Below are positions 48,144 to 57,076 of a stretch of 64,000 nucleotides of DNA, in pieces (within the stretch, counting starts at the first letter, position 1; every line of letters starts with the position of its first letter). A model generated the notes under the pieces. That model was not told the DNA's origin. It searched no databases and was given only the letters and a program-made list of their open reading frames with translations. The stretch is from JASHPR01 sp963833885 (GTDB lineage Bacteria; Actinomycetota; Actinomycetes; Streptosporangiales; Streptosporangiaceae), in assembly GCA_963833885.1 (NCBI GenBank), contig CAWHZU010000022.1, forward strand, positions 62,001 through 126,000, in the 5' to 3' direction. A program made the translations under genes and the position numbers.

Positions 48144-48204
48144 TCCTCTTCCTGTTCCTTCCTGGTGCCGGTGGCGTGCGCCATCCCGCATGTCCCTGTG
48201 GCCG

Positions 48205-48222
48205 GACCGGGTCTGCCCGGTC
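48205..48222 (-). terminator. Hairpin at the rplJ stop
   Basis: A 7-bp stem (48205-48211 with 48216-48222) with a 4-base loop that overlaps the rplJ stop codon, 61 bases ahead of rplL. It could act as an attenuator or RNA-processing site that sets the high L12:L10 ratio. Confidence 0.35.
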
Positions 48223-48901
48223 AGCGTTCCTGGTCCTGGTCGCCGTCTCCGTCTTCGGCTTCGGCAGCGCTCGGGCTCTCCGCGCCATCCGCAGCTTCAG
48301 CGCCGTCGGCCGCGCTCGGGCTCTCCGCGCCATCCGCAGCTTCAGCGCCGTCGGCAGCGCTCGGGTCCTCCGCACCGCCGGCCTGCTCGCTCTGCTTTGC
48401 CTCGAGCGCCGCAAGCAGCCTGGCCATCTGGACCGGCAGCGCCGCGAACGTGGCCGCAGCGTTGGCCATCGAGGCCTTCATGGCGCCGGCCAGCTTGGCC
48501 AGCAGTACCTCTCGCGACTCCAGGTCGGCAAGCTTGGCGATCTCGTCCGGCTTCATCACCTTGCCGTCGAGAACGCCACCCTTGATCACCAGGAACGGGT
48601 TCGCCCTGGAGAAGTCGCGCAGGCCCTTGGCCGCCTCGACGACGTCACCCTGCACGAACGCGATCGCGGACGGGCCGCTCAGCAGCTCGGTAAGCTCCGC
48701 CGACACGCCAGCGTCATTGGCAGCGATCTTCGTGAGGGTGTTCTTGACCACGGCAAACGTGGCGTGCTCGCCGAGCGAGCGGCGAAGTTCGCCAAGCTGC
48801 GCCACGGAAAGGCCGCGGTACTCGGTCAGCACCGCGCCCGACGAGCTCTGGAAGCGCTCGGTCAGCTCGGCGACTGCCGTCACCTTGTCCGCCCTCGCCA
48901 T
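48221..48901 (-). CDS. rplJ: 50S ribosomal protein L10 with repeat tail
   Basis: Base of the L12 stalk. Core MARADKVTAVAELTERF, VLTEYRGLSVAQLGELRRSL, ARLLAALEAKQSEQ near the L12-binding helix. After that comes a ~55-residue acidic tail (from residue ~172) with 15-residue repeats of DGAEAADGAESPSAA. The family usually ends at ~165-180 residues; this one has 226. Confidence 0.97.
   Translation of the reverse strand: MARADKVTAVAELTERFQSSSGAVLTEYRGLSVAQLGELRRSLGEHATFAVVKNTLTKIAANDAGVSAELTELLSGPSAIAFVQGDVVEAAKGLRDFSRANPFLVIKGGVLDGKVMKPDEIAKLADLESREVLLAKLAGAMKASMANAAATFAALPVQMARLLAALEAKQSEQAGGAEDPSAADGAEAADGAESPSAADGAEAADGAESPSAAEAEDGDGDQDQER
48261..48383. repeat. 45-bp tandem repeat encoding the L10 tail
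   Basis: Units of 45 bp start at 48261, 48306 and 48351 (the last is partial), almost identical. The period is 15 codons, so it extends the tail in frame. Confidence 0.9.
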
Positions 48902-49107
48902 GGGCCTCCCTTCTCATCCCGGTCGCCCGCGCTGCGGGTCCGGCTTCTCGTTCCGGTTGCCCTGCATCGGCAGGGTCACGGCTGCGTAAGGCGCCGGCGA
49001 AGGGCACTGAAATGCGAACGCCCCGGCACAGGCGCGCCAGGGCGTAACCGGATTCCGGGGAGGTACTAACCGGAACCAGCGGTCTAGCTAGGTCACCTGC
49101 GCGGGCC

Positions 49108-49123
49108 GCCCGCTTTCGCGGGC
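49108..49123 (-). promoter_or_regulatory. GAAA-capped hairpin in the rplJ leader
   Basis: A perfect 6-bp stem (49108-49113 with 49118-49123) closed by GAAA on the minus-strand RNA. GNRA loops are common in RNA elements that bind ribosomal proteins. Confidence 0.45.
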
Positions 49124-49176
49124 CTTCGGTCGCCGTGCGAATGCACGGCAACGGCCGACGGTCTTTGGCAGCAGCA

Positions 49177-49206
49177 AGGATACGCGGCCACCGTTCCCGC
49201 CGCCAA
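49177..49206 (-). promoter_or_regulatory. Candidate rplJL promoter
   Basis: Minus strand TTGGCG (49206-49201), 18-base spacer, TATCCT (49182-49177). The start would be near 49170, giving a ~270-base leader. Confidence 0.55.
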
Positions 49207-49334
49207 ATCCATGGCGGCGGGCCCTTCCGCTGGCCGCCCATGCGGCGCATCGATGAACCAAAGGGCCCCAAAGAAGAGACCCATCGGTACATCGATGCAC
49301 CCGGGTTGCCCCAGGGGTGGGGCGGGGGCCAGCG

Positions 49335-50057
49335 TCAGCTGGCGGCCGCTTCCTCCATCTCGTCGGTCAGCCCGCGGGTGAGGCTCGGGTCGACCGGGAT
49401 GCCCGGCCCCATCGTGGTGGTGAACGTGATCTTCCTGACGTACCGGCCCTTGGCGGCGGCCGGCTTGAGCCTGACCACCTCGTCGATCGCGGCGGCGTAG
49501 TTCTCCACCAGCGCGCGGTCGGTGAACGACGCCTTGCCGATCACGAAGTGCAGGTTGCCGTGCCGGTCCACCCGGAACTCGATCTTGCCGCCCTTGATGT
49601 CGGTGACGGCCTTGCCCACGTTGGCGGTGACCGTTCCGGTCTTGGGGTTGGGCATCAGACCGCGAGGGCCGAGCACCCGGCCGAGCCGTCCCACCTTGCC
49701 CATCATGTCGGGGGTGGCCACCACGGCGTCGAAGTCGAGGAAGCCGCCCTGAATCCGCTCGATCAGGTCGTCGGCGCCCACGTAGTCGGCGCCCGCGGCC
49801 TCGGCCTCGGCGGCGCGGTCACCGGTCGCGAATACGAGCACCCGGGCGGTCTTCCCGGTCCCGTTCGGCAGGTTGACCGTGCCCCGGACCATCTGGTCGG
49901 CCTTGCGCGGGTCCACGCCGAGCCGCAGCGCGACCTCCACCGTGGGGTCGAACTTCGTCGTCGATGTCTTCTTGGCCAGGGCCACCGCATCGGCCGGGGT
50001 GTAGAACTTGGCCTCGATGAGCTCGTCGGCCTTGCGATATGCCTTGCTGCGCTTCAT
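49335..50057 (-). CDS. rplA: 50S ribosomal protein L1
   Basis: Forms the L1 stalk at the E site. MKRSKAYRKADELIEAK at the start, GRVLGPRGLMPNPKTGTVT is the family signature. 240 residues. Confidence 0.98.
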   Translation of the reverse strand: MKRSKAYRKADELIEAKFYTPADAVALAKKTSTTKFDPTVEVALRLGVDPRKADQMVRGTVNLPNGTGKTARVLVFATGDRAAEAEAAGADYVGADDLIERIQGGFLDFDAVVATPDMMGKVGRLGRVLGPRGLMPNPKTGTVTANVGKAVTDIKGGKIEFRVDRHGNLHFVIGKASFTDRALVENYAAAIDEVVRLKPAAAKGRYVRKITFTTTMGPGIPVDPSLTRGLTDEMEEAAAS

Positions 50058-50095
50058 GATCTTTCTCCTTGTGTGTTGCGGAGGTCGTGGTCGTC

Positions 50096-50112
50096 GGGCC
50101 AGCGCCTGGCCC
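50096..50112 (-). promoter_or_regulatory. Hairpin between rplK and rplA
   Basis: Perfect 7-bp stem (50096-50102 with 50106-50112) and 3-base loop, 30 bases after the rplK stop. Possible attenuator or L1-binding site; the sequence alone cannot tell. Confidence 0.35.
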
Positions 50113-50142
50113 TGCCACTGGTACGGAACCGCGGGCAGCCGG

Positions 50143-50577
50143 TCAGTTGACGACCGTGATGCCCATCGAGCGGGCCGTCCCCGCGATGATCTTCTCGGCC
50201 GCTTCCATCGAGTTCGCGTTCAGGTCGGCCATCTTGACCTGTGCGATCTCGCGCAGCTGGGCTTTGGTGACGGTACCCACCTTGGTCTTGTGCGGCTCGC
50301 CGCTGCCCTTCTCGACGCCGGCCGCCTTCTTGATCAGCTCGGGCGCGGGCGGCGTCTTCGTGATGAAGGTGAACGAGCGGTCCTCGTAGATGGTGATCTC
50401 CACGGGGATGATGTTGCCGCGCTGCGACTCGGTGGCCGCGTTGTACTGCTTGCAGAAGTCCATGATGTTGACGCCATGCGGGCCGAGGGCCGTGCCCACC
50501 GGCGGCGCCGGGGTGGCCGCTCCCGCATTCAGCTGCACCTTGACAACTGCGACGATCTTTTTCCTTCTCGGAGCCAT
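50143..50577 (-). CDS. rplK: 50S ribosomal protein L11
   Basis: Binds the GTPase-associated centre and the thiopeptide target. VKVQLNAGAATPAPPVGTAL and the C-terminal GTARSMGITVVN block. The Pro residues of the N-terminal domain are present. 144 residues. Confidence 0.98.
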   Translation of the reverse strand: MAPRRKKIVAVVKVQLNAGAATPAPPVGTALGPHGVNIMDFCKQYNAATESQRGNIIPVEITIYEDRSFTFITKTPPAPELIKKAAGVEKGSGEPHKTKVGTVTKAQLREIAQVKMADLNANSMEAAEKIIAGTARSMGITVVN

Positions 50578-50596
50578 TTCCTCTGGGTTCCTTGTC

Positions 50597-51430
50597 TCAG
50601 ATCTTGCTTACCTGATCGAACGACAGCTCGACCGGTGTTTCGCGGCCGAAAATCGACACGAGCACCTTGAGCTTCTGGGTGTCGGCGTTGATCTCGTTCA
50701 CGGTCGCCGGGAGCGTCGCGAACGGCCCGTCCATAACGGTAACGGACTGGCCAACCTCGAAGTCCACGGACGCCGCCCGCGCGGTCTCGGCCTTCTTCGC
50801 TACCTTCTCCTCCGGCTCGGGCGCGAGCAGCGTCGCCACCTCGTCGAGGCTGAGCGGAGACGGCCTGCTGGACAGGCCGACGAACCCGGTAACCCCCGGC
50901 GTGTTCCGCACGGCGGCCCATGACTCGTCGGTGAGGTCCATCCGCACCAGGATGTATCCGGGCAGCACCTTCTCCTGGACCTGCTGCCGCTTGCCGCTCT
51001 TGATCTCGGTGACCTCGTGGGTGGGCACCTCGATCTGGAAGATGTAGTCCTCCATGTTGAGCGACTGCGTCCGGCTCTCCAGGTTGGTCCTGACCCGGTT
51101 CTCGTACCCGGCGTAGGAATGCACCACGTACCAGTCACCGGGGAGCAACCGCAGCTCGGCCTTGAATTCAGTGACCGGGTCGGTTTCTTCGCCGTCGGCC
51201 TTTTCGCCGTCGGTCTCGGGCTGGTCGTCCGCTGCGGCCGCGTCGTCCTCGGCCTCGTTCTCGGCAAGGATCACCGCCTGAGCCTCAAGTGCGGCCTCGG
51301 CCTCGAGCTCGGCCCCGGCCTCGGCCAGGGACTCAGCCTCGGGAACGCCCATCACCTCAGGAGTGTCAGGCTCGCCGTCAGGGCCAACTTCGGCCGGCTC
51401 GTGGCTGCCTTGCAGTTCGGACTCGGACAC
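50597..51430 (-). CDS. nusG: Transcription termination/antitermination factor NusG
   Basis: Links RNA polymerase to Rho and the ribosome. The NGN domain begins at WYVVHSYAGYENRV (about residue 100) and has VLPGYILVRMDL; the KOW motif is near the C-terminus (GQSVTVMDGPFATL). The first ~90 residues are a Glu/Ala-rich acidic extension. I chose GTG 51430 over ATG 51451 because it has a better spaced ribosome-binding site. 277 residues. Confidence 0.96.
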   Translation of the reverse strand: MSESELQGSHEPAEVGPDGEPDTPEVMGVPEAESLAEAGAELEAEAALEAQAVILAENEAEDDAAAADDQPETDGEKADGEETDPVTEFKAELRLLPGDWYVVHSYAGYENRVRTNLESRTQSLNMEDYIFQIEVPTHEVTEIKSGKRQQVQEKVLPGYILVRMDLTDESWAAVRNTPGVTGFVGLSSRPSPLSLDEVATLLAPEPEEKVAKKAETARAASVDFEVGQSVTVMDGPFATLPATVNEINADTQKLKVLVSIFGRETPVELSFDQVSKI

Positions 51431-51555
51431 AGTAACTCTTTCTCTTCGCATTTCATTCCGGCGTCAGCCAGAGCCTTCCTGGCAGCACTCGACCCCCGCC
51501 GCCGGAGCTTACGCTCGCTCCCGGCCTGCGGATCACTCCTCAGCCAGTCAGCGCC

Positions 51556-51808
51556 TCAGCCGAAAAGCTTCGTGACCAGCCAGGTGAACCCGGTATCGAG
51601 GCCCGTGATGAGCCCCATCATCACCAGGATGAACACGATCGCCACCGTGGTGTACGTGACAAGCTCCTTGCGGGTCGGCCAGATGACCTTCCGCAGTTCC
51701 GCGATGACCTGCCGCACGTAGACAGCCGGCGTGGTCCGGGCCGCTTTTTGCCGGACGCCCGGACTTGGCCGGCTTCTCCGCCGCGGTGCCACGAGTCTGA
51801 GTTGCCAT
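51556..51808 (-). pseudogene. secE: Preprotein translocase subunit SecE, apparent +1 frameshift
   Basis: Essential Sec translocon subunit. From ATG 51808 the frame reads MATQTRGTAAEKPAKSGRPAK, a normal SecE-like start, and then goes off. The conserved part (TTPAVYVRQVIAELRKVIWP, TRKELVTYTTVAIVFILVMM, GFTWLVTKLFG) is in a second frame ending at 51556. The switch lies at a run of five A (51745-51749); with four A the frames join into ~83 residues, the usual length. A GTG at 51792 could start the second frame alone. Probably a sequencing slip in a working gene; a real slip or frameshift cannot be excluded. Confidence 0.75.
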
Positions 51809-51879
51809 GTCCTCACCTGAGCAGCATTAACACTGACCGGCTGACGCCGTCGGCCCGCAACGTGCACGGACCGCACCCG

Positions 51880-51953
51880 CAGGGCAGGAGGGACTCGAAC
51901 CCCCAACCGCCGGTTTTGGAGACCGGGACTCTAGCCAATTGAGCTACTGCCCT
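51880..51953 (-). tRNA. trpT: tRNA-Trp (anticodon CCA)
   Basis: A 74-base cloverleaf with a 7-bp acceptor stem (AGGGCAG paired with CTGCCCT), D loop, anticodon loop CTCCAAA (anticodon CCA) and T arm GGGGGTTCGAGTCCCTC. No encoded CCA. It directly precedes secE, a common arrangement in bacteria. Confidence 0.97.
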
Positions 51954-52098
51954 GTGACGGCACTGCCGCGGCAGGTGCAAACGCTGAGCTGCCAAAAGGC
52001 GCGCTGCAGGCATGCACCGACCACCTGGTGGACCGCCACCAGTTGCTGAAGTCTACGTTGCCGAGACCCCCGGCGTCGAACCGCTTCGCGACAAGTCT

Positions 52099-52112
52099 TG
52101 TCCGCGCGGACA
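52099..52112. promoter_or_regulatory. 14-bp palindrome between trpT and the aminotransferase gene
   Basis: Perfect palindrome TGTCCGCGCGGACA in the 264-base divergent gap. It could be an operator for either direction. TAGACT, a possible -10 for trpT on the minus strand, lies about 45 bases away at 52051-52056. Confidence 0.35.
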
Positions 52113-52217
52113 GGCTGCCCCCGCCCCTGCCCCGCCGCCAGCCCACCCTGAGACCGCCCTGGCCCCGATCCGCGTACCCGCGCCGCAGCAGTCGGGCCAG
52201 GATGCCAGGATGGGGAC

Positions 52218-53429
52218 ATGGCATCTTCTCACCAGCGAATCTCGGCCAGGATAGGGGCGATCACCGAGTCGGCGACGCTCGCTGTCGACGCCAAGGCCAA
52301 GGCGGCCAAAGCCGCGGGCCGGCCGGTCATCGGCTTCGGCGCAGGCGAGCCCGACTTCCCCACACCCGACTACATCGTCGAGGCCGCGCAGCGCGCCTGC
52401 GCCGTGCCGAGGTTCCAGAAGTACTCGCCCGCCCCCGGCCTGCCCGAGCTGCGCGAGGCGATCGCGGTAAAGACCCTGCGGGACTCCGCGTACCAGATCG
52501 CCGCGAGCCAGGTGATCGTGACCAACGGCGGCAAGCACGCGGTCTACATGGCGTTCGCCGCGCTGCTCGACCCGGGCGATGAGGTGCTGCTGCCCACGCC
52601 GTACTGGACCACCTACCCGGAGGTGATCGCGCTGGCGGGCGGGACGCCGGTCCCGGTGCTGACCGACGAGAGCACGGGCTACCTGGCCTCGGTCGAGGAT
52701 CTCGAAGCGCACCGCACCGAGCGCACCAAGGTGCTGCTGTTCGTGTCGCCGTCCAACCCCACCGGTGCGGTGTACCCGCCGGAGCTCGTCGCCGCTATCG
52801 GCCGCTGGGCCGCTGACAAGGGCATCTGGGTAATCACCGACGAGATCTACGAACACCTCGTCTACGGCGACGCGCGGTTCGCCTCGATCGCCGCGGCAGC
52901 GCCGGAGCTGGCCGACCGGTGTGTGGTGGTAAACGGAGTGGCCAAGACCTACGCGATGACCGGCTGGCGGGTCGGCTGGCTCATCGGCCCGCCCGACGTG
53001 GCCAAGGCAGTGGCCGACCTCCAGTCGCACATGACATCCAACGTGTGCAACGTGGCGCAGGCCGCCGCGCTCGCCGCGGTGTCCGGTGACCTGTCCGCCG
53101 TGGCCACGATGCGGGAGGCGTACGACCGCCGGCGGCTGCTGATGGCCGGCATGCTCAACGAGATCCCCGGCGTAATCTGCCCGGTGCCGGACGGCGCGTT
53201 CTACTGCTATCCGTCGGTCAAGGGGGTGCTCGGCAAGGAGATCGCCGGGCGCAGGCCGGACAACACCACCGACCTCGCCGAGCTGATCCTCGACGAGGTC
53301 GACGTCGCCGTGGTCCCTGGCGAGGCATTCGGGACCCCCGGCTACTTCCGGCTGTCCTACGCTCTCGGCGACGCCGACCTTGAGGAGGGGATCACCCGGC
53401 TCGGCAAGCTGCTCTCCCAGGCCCGCTGA
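52218..53429 (+). CDS. Pyridoxal-phosphate aminotransferase (aspartate type)
   Basis: Class I aminotransferase. The N-terminus carries GRPVIGFGAGEPDFPTP; SPSNPTGAVY binds the cofactor; the Schiff-base lysine is in NGVAKTYAMTGWRVGW and the C-terminal substrate Arg in YFRLSYALG. 403 residues. I recall the same aminotransferase beside secE in Streptomyces, which supports an aspartate aminotransferase assignment. Confidence 0.93.
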   Translation: MASSHQRISARIGAITESATLAVDAKAKAAKAAGRPVIGFGAGEPDFPTPDYIVEAAQRACAVPRFQKYSPAPGLPELREAIAVKTLRDSAYQIAASQVIVTNGGKHAVYMAFAALLDPGDEVLLPTPYWTTYPEVIALAGGTPVPVLTDESTGYLASVEDLEAHRTERTKVLLFVSPSNPTGAVYPPELVAAIGRWAADKGIWVITDEIYEHLVYGDARFASIAAAAPELADRCVVVNGVAKTYAMTGWRVGWLIGPPDVAKAVADLQSHMTSNVCNVAQAAALAAVSGDLSAVATMREAYDRRRLLMAGMLNEIPGVICPVPDGAFYCYPSVKGVLGKEIAGRRPDNTTDLAELILDEVDVAVVPGEAFGTPGYFRLSYALGDADLEEGITRLGKLLSQAR

Positions 53430-53454
53430 TTGCCGCAGCCGGGTGGCCGACGCC

Positions 53455-54549
53455 ATGGCACGCCCGCTCGACGCGCTGCCCAAGGCGCACCTGCACCTGC
53501 ACTTCACCGGGGCGATGCGCCATTCCACTCTGGTGGAGCTCGCCGCCGCCCGCGGTGTGCACCTGCCGGATGCCCTGGTCAGCGAGTGGCCGCCGCGGCT
53601 GAGCGGAACCGACGAGCGGGGCTGGTTCCGGTTCCAGCGGCTGTACGACATCGCGCGTTCGGTCGTCCGCACCGAGGCCGACGTGCACCGGCTGATCCTC
53701 GAGGCGGCACAGGACGAACGGGACGAGGGGTCGGGCTGGCTGGAGATCCAGGTGGATCCGTCGGGCTACGCGGCCCGGTTCGGCGGCCTCACGCCGACGG
53801 TGGAACTCGTGCTCGGCGCCGCCGCGGAGGCGGCCGAGGCCACCGGGGTCGGCGTCGGCGTGATCATCGCGGCCAACCGGACCAGGCACCCGCTGGACGC
53901 GCGGACGCTGGCCAGGCTCGCGGCGGCCTACGCCGGGCGCGGGGTCGTCGGCTTCGGCCTGTCCAACGACGAGCGAAGGGGCGCGGCGGCCGACTTCGCG
54001 CCCGCCTTCAGGATCGCGGCCCGCGCCGGGCTGACGGCCGTGCCGCACGGCGGCGAGCTGTCCGGCCCGGCCAGCGTCCGGGCCTGCCTCGATGAGCTGC
54101 ACGCCGACCGGATCGGCCACGGCGTCGCCGCCGCCACAGACGCAGACCTTCTGGAACGGGTAGCAGCCGCCCGGGTCACGCTCGAGGTGTGCCCGTCGTC
54201 CAACGTGGCGCTCGGGGTCGCCGCCACCCCGGCAGACGTGCCGCTGCGGCTGGTGCTCGACGCGGGGATCGGGGTTGCGCTCGGCGCGGACGACCCGCTG
54301 CTCTTCGGGCGGCGCCTGAACGCGCAGTACGAACTCGCACGGAAGGTGCACGGCCTGTCCGACGGCGAGCTCGCTGAGCTGGCGCGGATGTCGGTGCGCG
54401 GGTCGGTGGCCCCCACCGAGATCCGGAGCCGGCTGCTCGCCGGTATCGACGCCTGGCTGTCGTCCCCCGCGGCCACCAGACCGCCGGAACGCTGCCCAGC
54501 GGCGCCCCGGACTGTCGCTGACCATGGCGGGCGCGGGCACGGCCGCTAG
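53455..54549 (+). CDS. add: Adenosine deaminase
   Basis: Zinc metallohydrolase that converts adenosine to inosine. HLHLHFTGAM carries the metal histidines, HGGE the catalytic Glu, RIGHG and ADDPLLF the remaining ligands. ATG 53455 gives 364 residues; 25 bases after the aminotransferase gene. Its stop overlaps the convergent lipoprotein stop (CTAG). The variant FTG and ADDP in place of the more usual SDDP suggest a branch whose substrate may differ, such as an aminodeoxyfutalosine-type compound. Confidence 0.88.
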   Translation: MARPLDALPKAHLHLHFTGAMRHSTLVELAAARGVHLPDALVSEWPPRLSGTDERGWFRFQRLYDIARSVVRTEADVHRLILEAAQDERDEGSGWLEIQVDPSGYAARFGGLTPTVELVLGAAAEAAEATGVGVGVIIAANRTRHPLDARTLARLAAAYAGRGVVGFGLSNDERRGAAADFAPAFRIAARAGLTAVPHGGELSGPASVRACLDELHADRIGHGVAAATDADLLERVAAARVTLEVCPSSNVALGVAATPADVPLRLVLDAGIGVALGADDPLLFGRRLNAQYELARKVHGLSDGELAELARMSVRGSVAPTEIRSRLLAGIDAWLSSPAATRPPERCPAAPRTVADHGGRGHGR

Positions 54550-55295
54550 GCCGGAACCTCCAGGACATCACGGATCCGCACCGCGTTAGCGGCGATATTG
54601 GCGCCTATCAGCTCGCCGGTCGGGTCGATGATCGTTATTTCGCACACCGTTGTGGGGGTGGCCCACACGCAGTTTTCGCTGCCTTCTACGTTCGCGCAGG
54701 CCAGCGTGCCGCCGTGCGGCCCAGGGGGCACCTTGATGTAGGCGTATCCCGGTTCTTCGACGGCACCGAGGGCGGCGGCCGGCTGGAACCTGCCGTCGAA
54801 GCCCACGGCAGTGACCGAACGGTCATGAGCGGCCTGAGAACCCTGGTACGCAACCGTCATCGTCGATGTGACTGGGCCGGCATCGGCCTGGTTGAGGGAG
54901 ATCTTGGTTAGCTGCGCCAGCGACTGGCCCGTCTGCTGGTACTGCGCCGAGTTTTCGGCCGGCAACTGACACAGCGTCGGTGCGGCGACGAGTTTCCACG
55001 GCCCGCTGCCTCCCGTCACCTGGCCCGTGGTGACGCACGCCGACGCACCTCCCGCGCTGACGGCTGACTCCGTGGGCACCGCGCTGGGCGACCGTGGGCT
55101 GGGTGGCGGCTTGGTCGCCGACGGGTGCGGCGAGGACGCCGAAGAGCAGGCGACGACGACAAACGCGGCGAAGACGCTGCCGGTAACGATCCCCAGCCGC
55201 TTCCAGAGCCCACGGCGGCGTGACCGAGGCTGGTAACCGGGGCCACTGCGGCCGTGGGGCTGAGATGGCCCGTCAGGGCCGCCGTGATGGGCCAT
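54546..55295 (-). CDS. Putative secreted lipoprotein, function unknown
   Basis: A 249-residue protein with a ~30-residue Pro/Gly/Arg N-terminus, a basic block RRRGLWKRLG, a hydrophobic segment (IVTGSVFAAFVVVAC) and a lipobox ending in Cys50. A Pro/Ser-rich linker follows, then an extracellular domain with VCEITIIDP near the end. I chose ATG 55295 over 55343. I do not recognise the domain. A terminator hairpin separates it from the ESX locus. Confidence 0.65.
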   Translation of the reverse strand: MAHHGGPDGPSQPHGRSGPGYQPRSRRRGLWKRLGIVTGSVFAAFVVVACSSASSPHPSATKPPPSPRSPSAVPTESAVSAGGASACVTTGQVTGGSGPWKLVAAPTLCQLPAENSAQYQQTGQSLAQLTKISLNQADAGPVTSTMTVAYQGSQAAHDRSVTAVGFDGRFQPAAALGAVEEPGYAYIKVPPGPHGGTLACANVEGSENCVWATPTTVCEITIIDPTGELIGANIAANAVRIRDVLEVPA

Positions 55296-55388
55296 AGAGG
55301 CGAACCTTAATCGGATGTGTGCGGAAACCTCGCGCAACTCCATGCGCTCATTCTCCCTTGCTGCGATGACGACCCGAGCGAGAACTGC

Positions 55389-55417
55389 AGCGGGCAGGGC
55401 CCTCGGCCCTGCCCGCT
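55389..55417 (-). terminator. Terminator of the esx/PPE transcript
   Basis: A perfect 13-bp stem (55389-55401 with 55405-55417) with a 3-base loop, 40 bases after the PPE-like gene stop. Confidence 0.8.
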
Positions 55418-55457
55418 GTTCGCTGCCAACGGCTCCTGAGCGGCGTCGTCCTCCGGC

Positions 55458-57040
55458 TCAGGCTCCGATCTGCGACGGAACGTGCTCCGCGTTCCCTTCC
55501 CAGAGATCCGCGTCCTCGGTCATCCAGGCCTGGCGGCGGCGCTCCTTGTCGCGGTCGCCCGAACCCGGACCACCAGACATCGGCATCCCGCCGGCGGGGT
55601 CGGACGCTGGCCCGGTGACGGCGTCGTCGGCTCCGACGAACCCGGTCGCCCCGCTGTTGCCGGCTCCCACTCCGCCGTCGGCGATGCCGCCCTCCATGCC
55701 TGCGCCCAGGTCGCCCGGGCCGGGACCGATCATTCCGTCGGGACCGACGACCGCGCCATCGCCGGGAGCGTCGCCGACGAAGTCCTCTCCAAGGCCCGGC
55801 CGGCCGGCGCCGCTGCCTCCGGCGTCACCCGGGCCGCCCGCACCGCCGAGGCCCCCGGCACCACCCGGGAAGCTGCCAACAGGAACCGGATCGGCGCCGT
55901 CACCAGGAACGCCGCCGAACCCGCCAGGATCGGAACCATCGCCGGGAACGCCACCCAGGCCGCCAGGATCGCCACCACTGGGCACGCTGCCGATTGGAAC
56001 CGGATCGGCCTCGCCCGGAAGGCCGCCCAGGCCACCAGGATCGGAACCGTCACCGGGAACGCCGCCCAAGCCGCCAGGATCGCCACCCGGGGCCTCACCG
56101 GCCGGAACCGGATCGGCACCACCAGGAACGCCACCATCACCATCACCGGGGGGAGCCGACCCACCCGGCGGCCCGGCGGGCGTGGGGACGGGGCCGAGGC
56201 CGGAGGTTCCGCCGGGCGTACCGCTGGGCGGCGGCGCACCACCAGGCACACCGGTGCCGGTGGTCCCGCCGGGGACGCCGCCCCCGCCGCCCGGGGAAGG
56301 CCGGCCAGGCTCGTGCCCGGCGAGGTGCCCGTCGGCCCGGTGCCGCCAGGCGCCACCCCGGTAGTGCCGCCCGTGCTGCCGCCGGTGGCACCGGCGGCAC
56401 CGCCGGTGCCGCTCGTCCCGGCGCCGACACCACTCGGCCCGCCGCCTGGGCTGGCGCCGGCCGCCGCGGTTCCGGCGGCCACGCCGCCGCCGGGCCCGGT
56501 GATGGTCGCCACCTGCTTACCCAGGGTGTCGTTGGGCAGGTTCTTGGTGATCGTGGTCGGCAGGTTGCCGTTGGCGTCGACTAGGTTCTGGTTGAACTCC
56601 GACAGGGCCGCCTGCGCGGCCGTTTTACCCGCGCTGGTATTGGCGATGGACGCCGTGTAGCTCTTGTAAGAGGTTATGACCGGTCCTAGCCAGGACAGCA
56701 CTGCACCGGTCTGGGTGCTGGCCTCCGCGAGGCTGCTGGCGGTCTCGTGCAACTGCTGGAAATTGGTCACCGCGGTCTGCGCGGCCGCGCCGCCCCAGTT
56801 CTCGCTGAGCACCTGCACGTGCTTGACCAGCTGGTCCGCGATCCCCGCCAGTACAACCCCCGCACGCGTGTGCGCCGCGCCCGACTCCGACACCAGGCCG
56901 CCGTCGGGAAGGAACGAGAACATCTGCTGTATGTCAGCCACCGAGAGCCCGCTCACGGAACCCGCCGCGACCGGCGACTGCTTTACCGGCCACGAGTTGC
57001 CCGGGATCGTCCCGAACCCGCCACCATCCACCCTTGTCAT
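55458..57040 (-). pseudogene. PPE/WXG-like type VII substrate with collagen-like tail, apparent frameshift
   Basis: From ATG 57040 the protein has a helical N-terminal domain with ENWGGAAAQTAVTNFQQLHE (Trp82 in a WxG), then a Gly-rich stretch. The reading continues as Gly-Pro repeats only in another frame (56249 region), ending RRRQAWMTEDADLWEGN at 55458, a tail resembling that of actinomycete ESX substrates. The frames are joined by one lost base near 56281-56300 (C4 run at 56293-56296). The repaired protein is ~527 residues. The DNA holds a 111-bp repeat (55926 and 56037). Error or genuine loss remains open. Confidence 0.7.
55926..56147. repeat. 111-bp direct repeat in the PPE-like tail
   Basis: Two diverged copies of 111 bp, starting at 55926 and 56037, with shorter echoes around them. 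The unit encodes 37 residues of the Gly/Pro/Asp repeat (GG-x-PGDGSDPGG). In frame. Confidence 0.75.
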
Positions 57041-57076
57041 GATGGAGTTCCTCTTTCTCGCCCGTCAGGACGGCGA

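Larger units (their letters stand above)
48902..49334. other. rplA-rplJ spacer (L10 leader)
   Basis: 433 bases without a gene. It contains a candidate rplJ promoter (49177-49206) and a ~270-base leader with a GAAA-capped hairpin (49108-49123). In other bacteria L10 binds such a leader to repress its own synthesis; I cannot identify the conserved fold here. Confidence 0.6.

Noticed and set aside
51810..51906. N-terminal extension of SecE starting at ATG 51906
   Set aside because: It would overlap the tRNA-Trp gene and has no SecE-like sequence ahead of the shared part.
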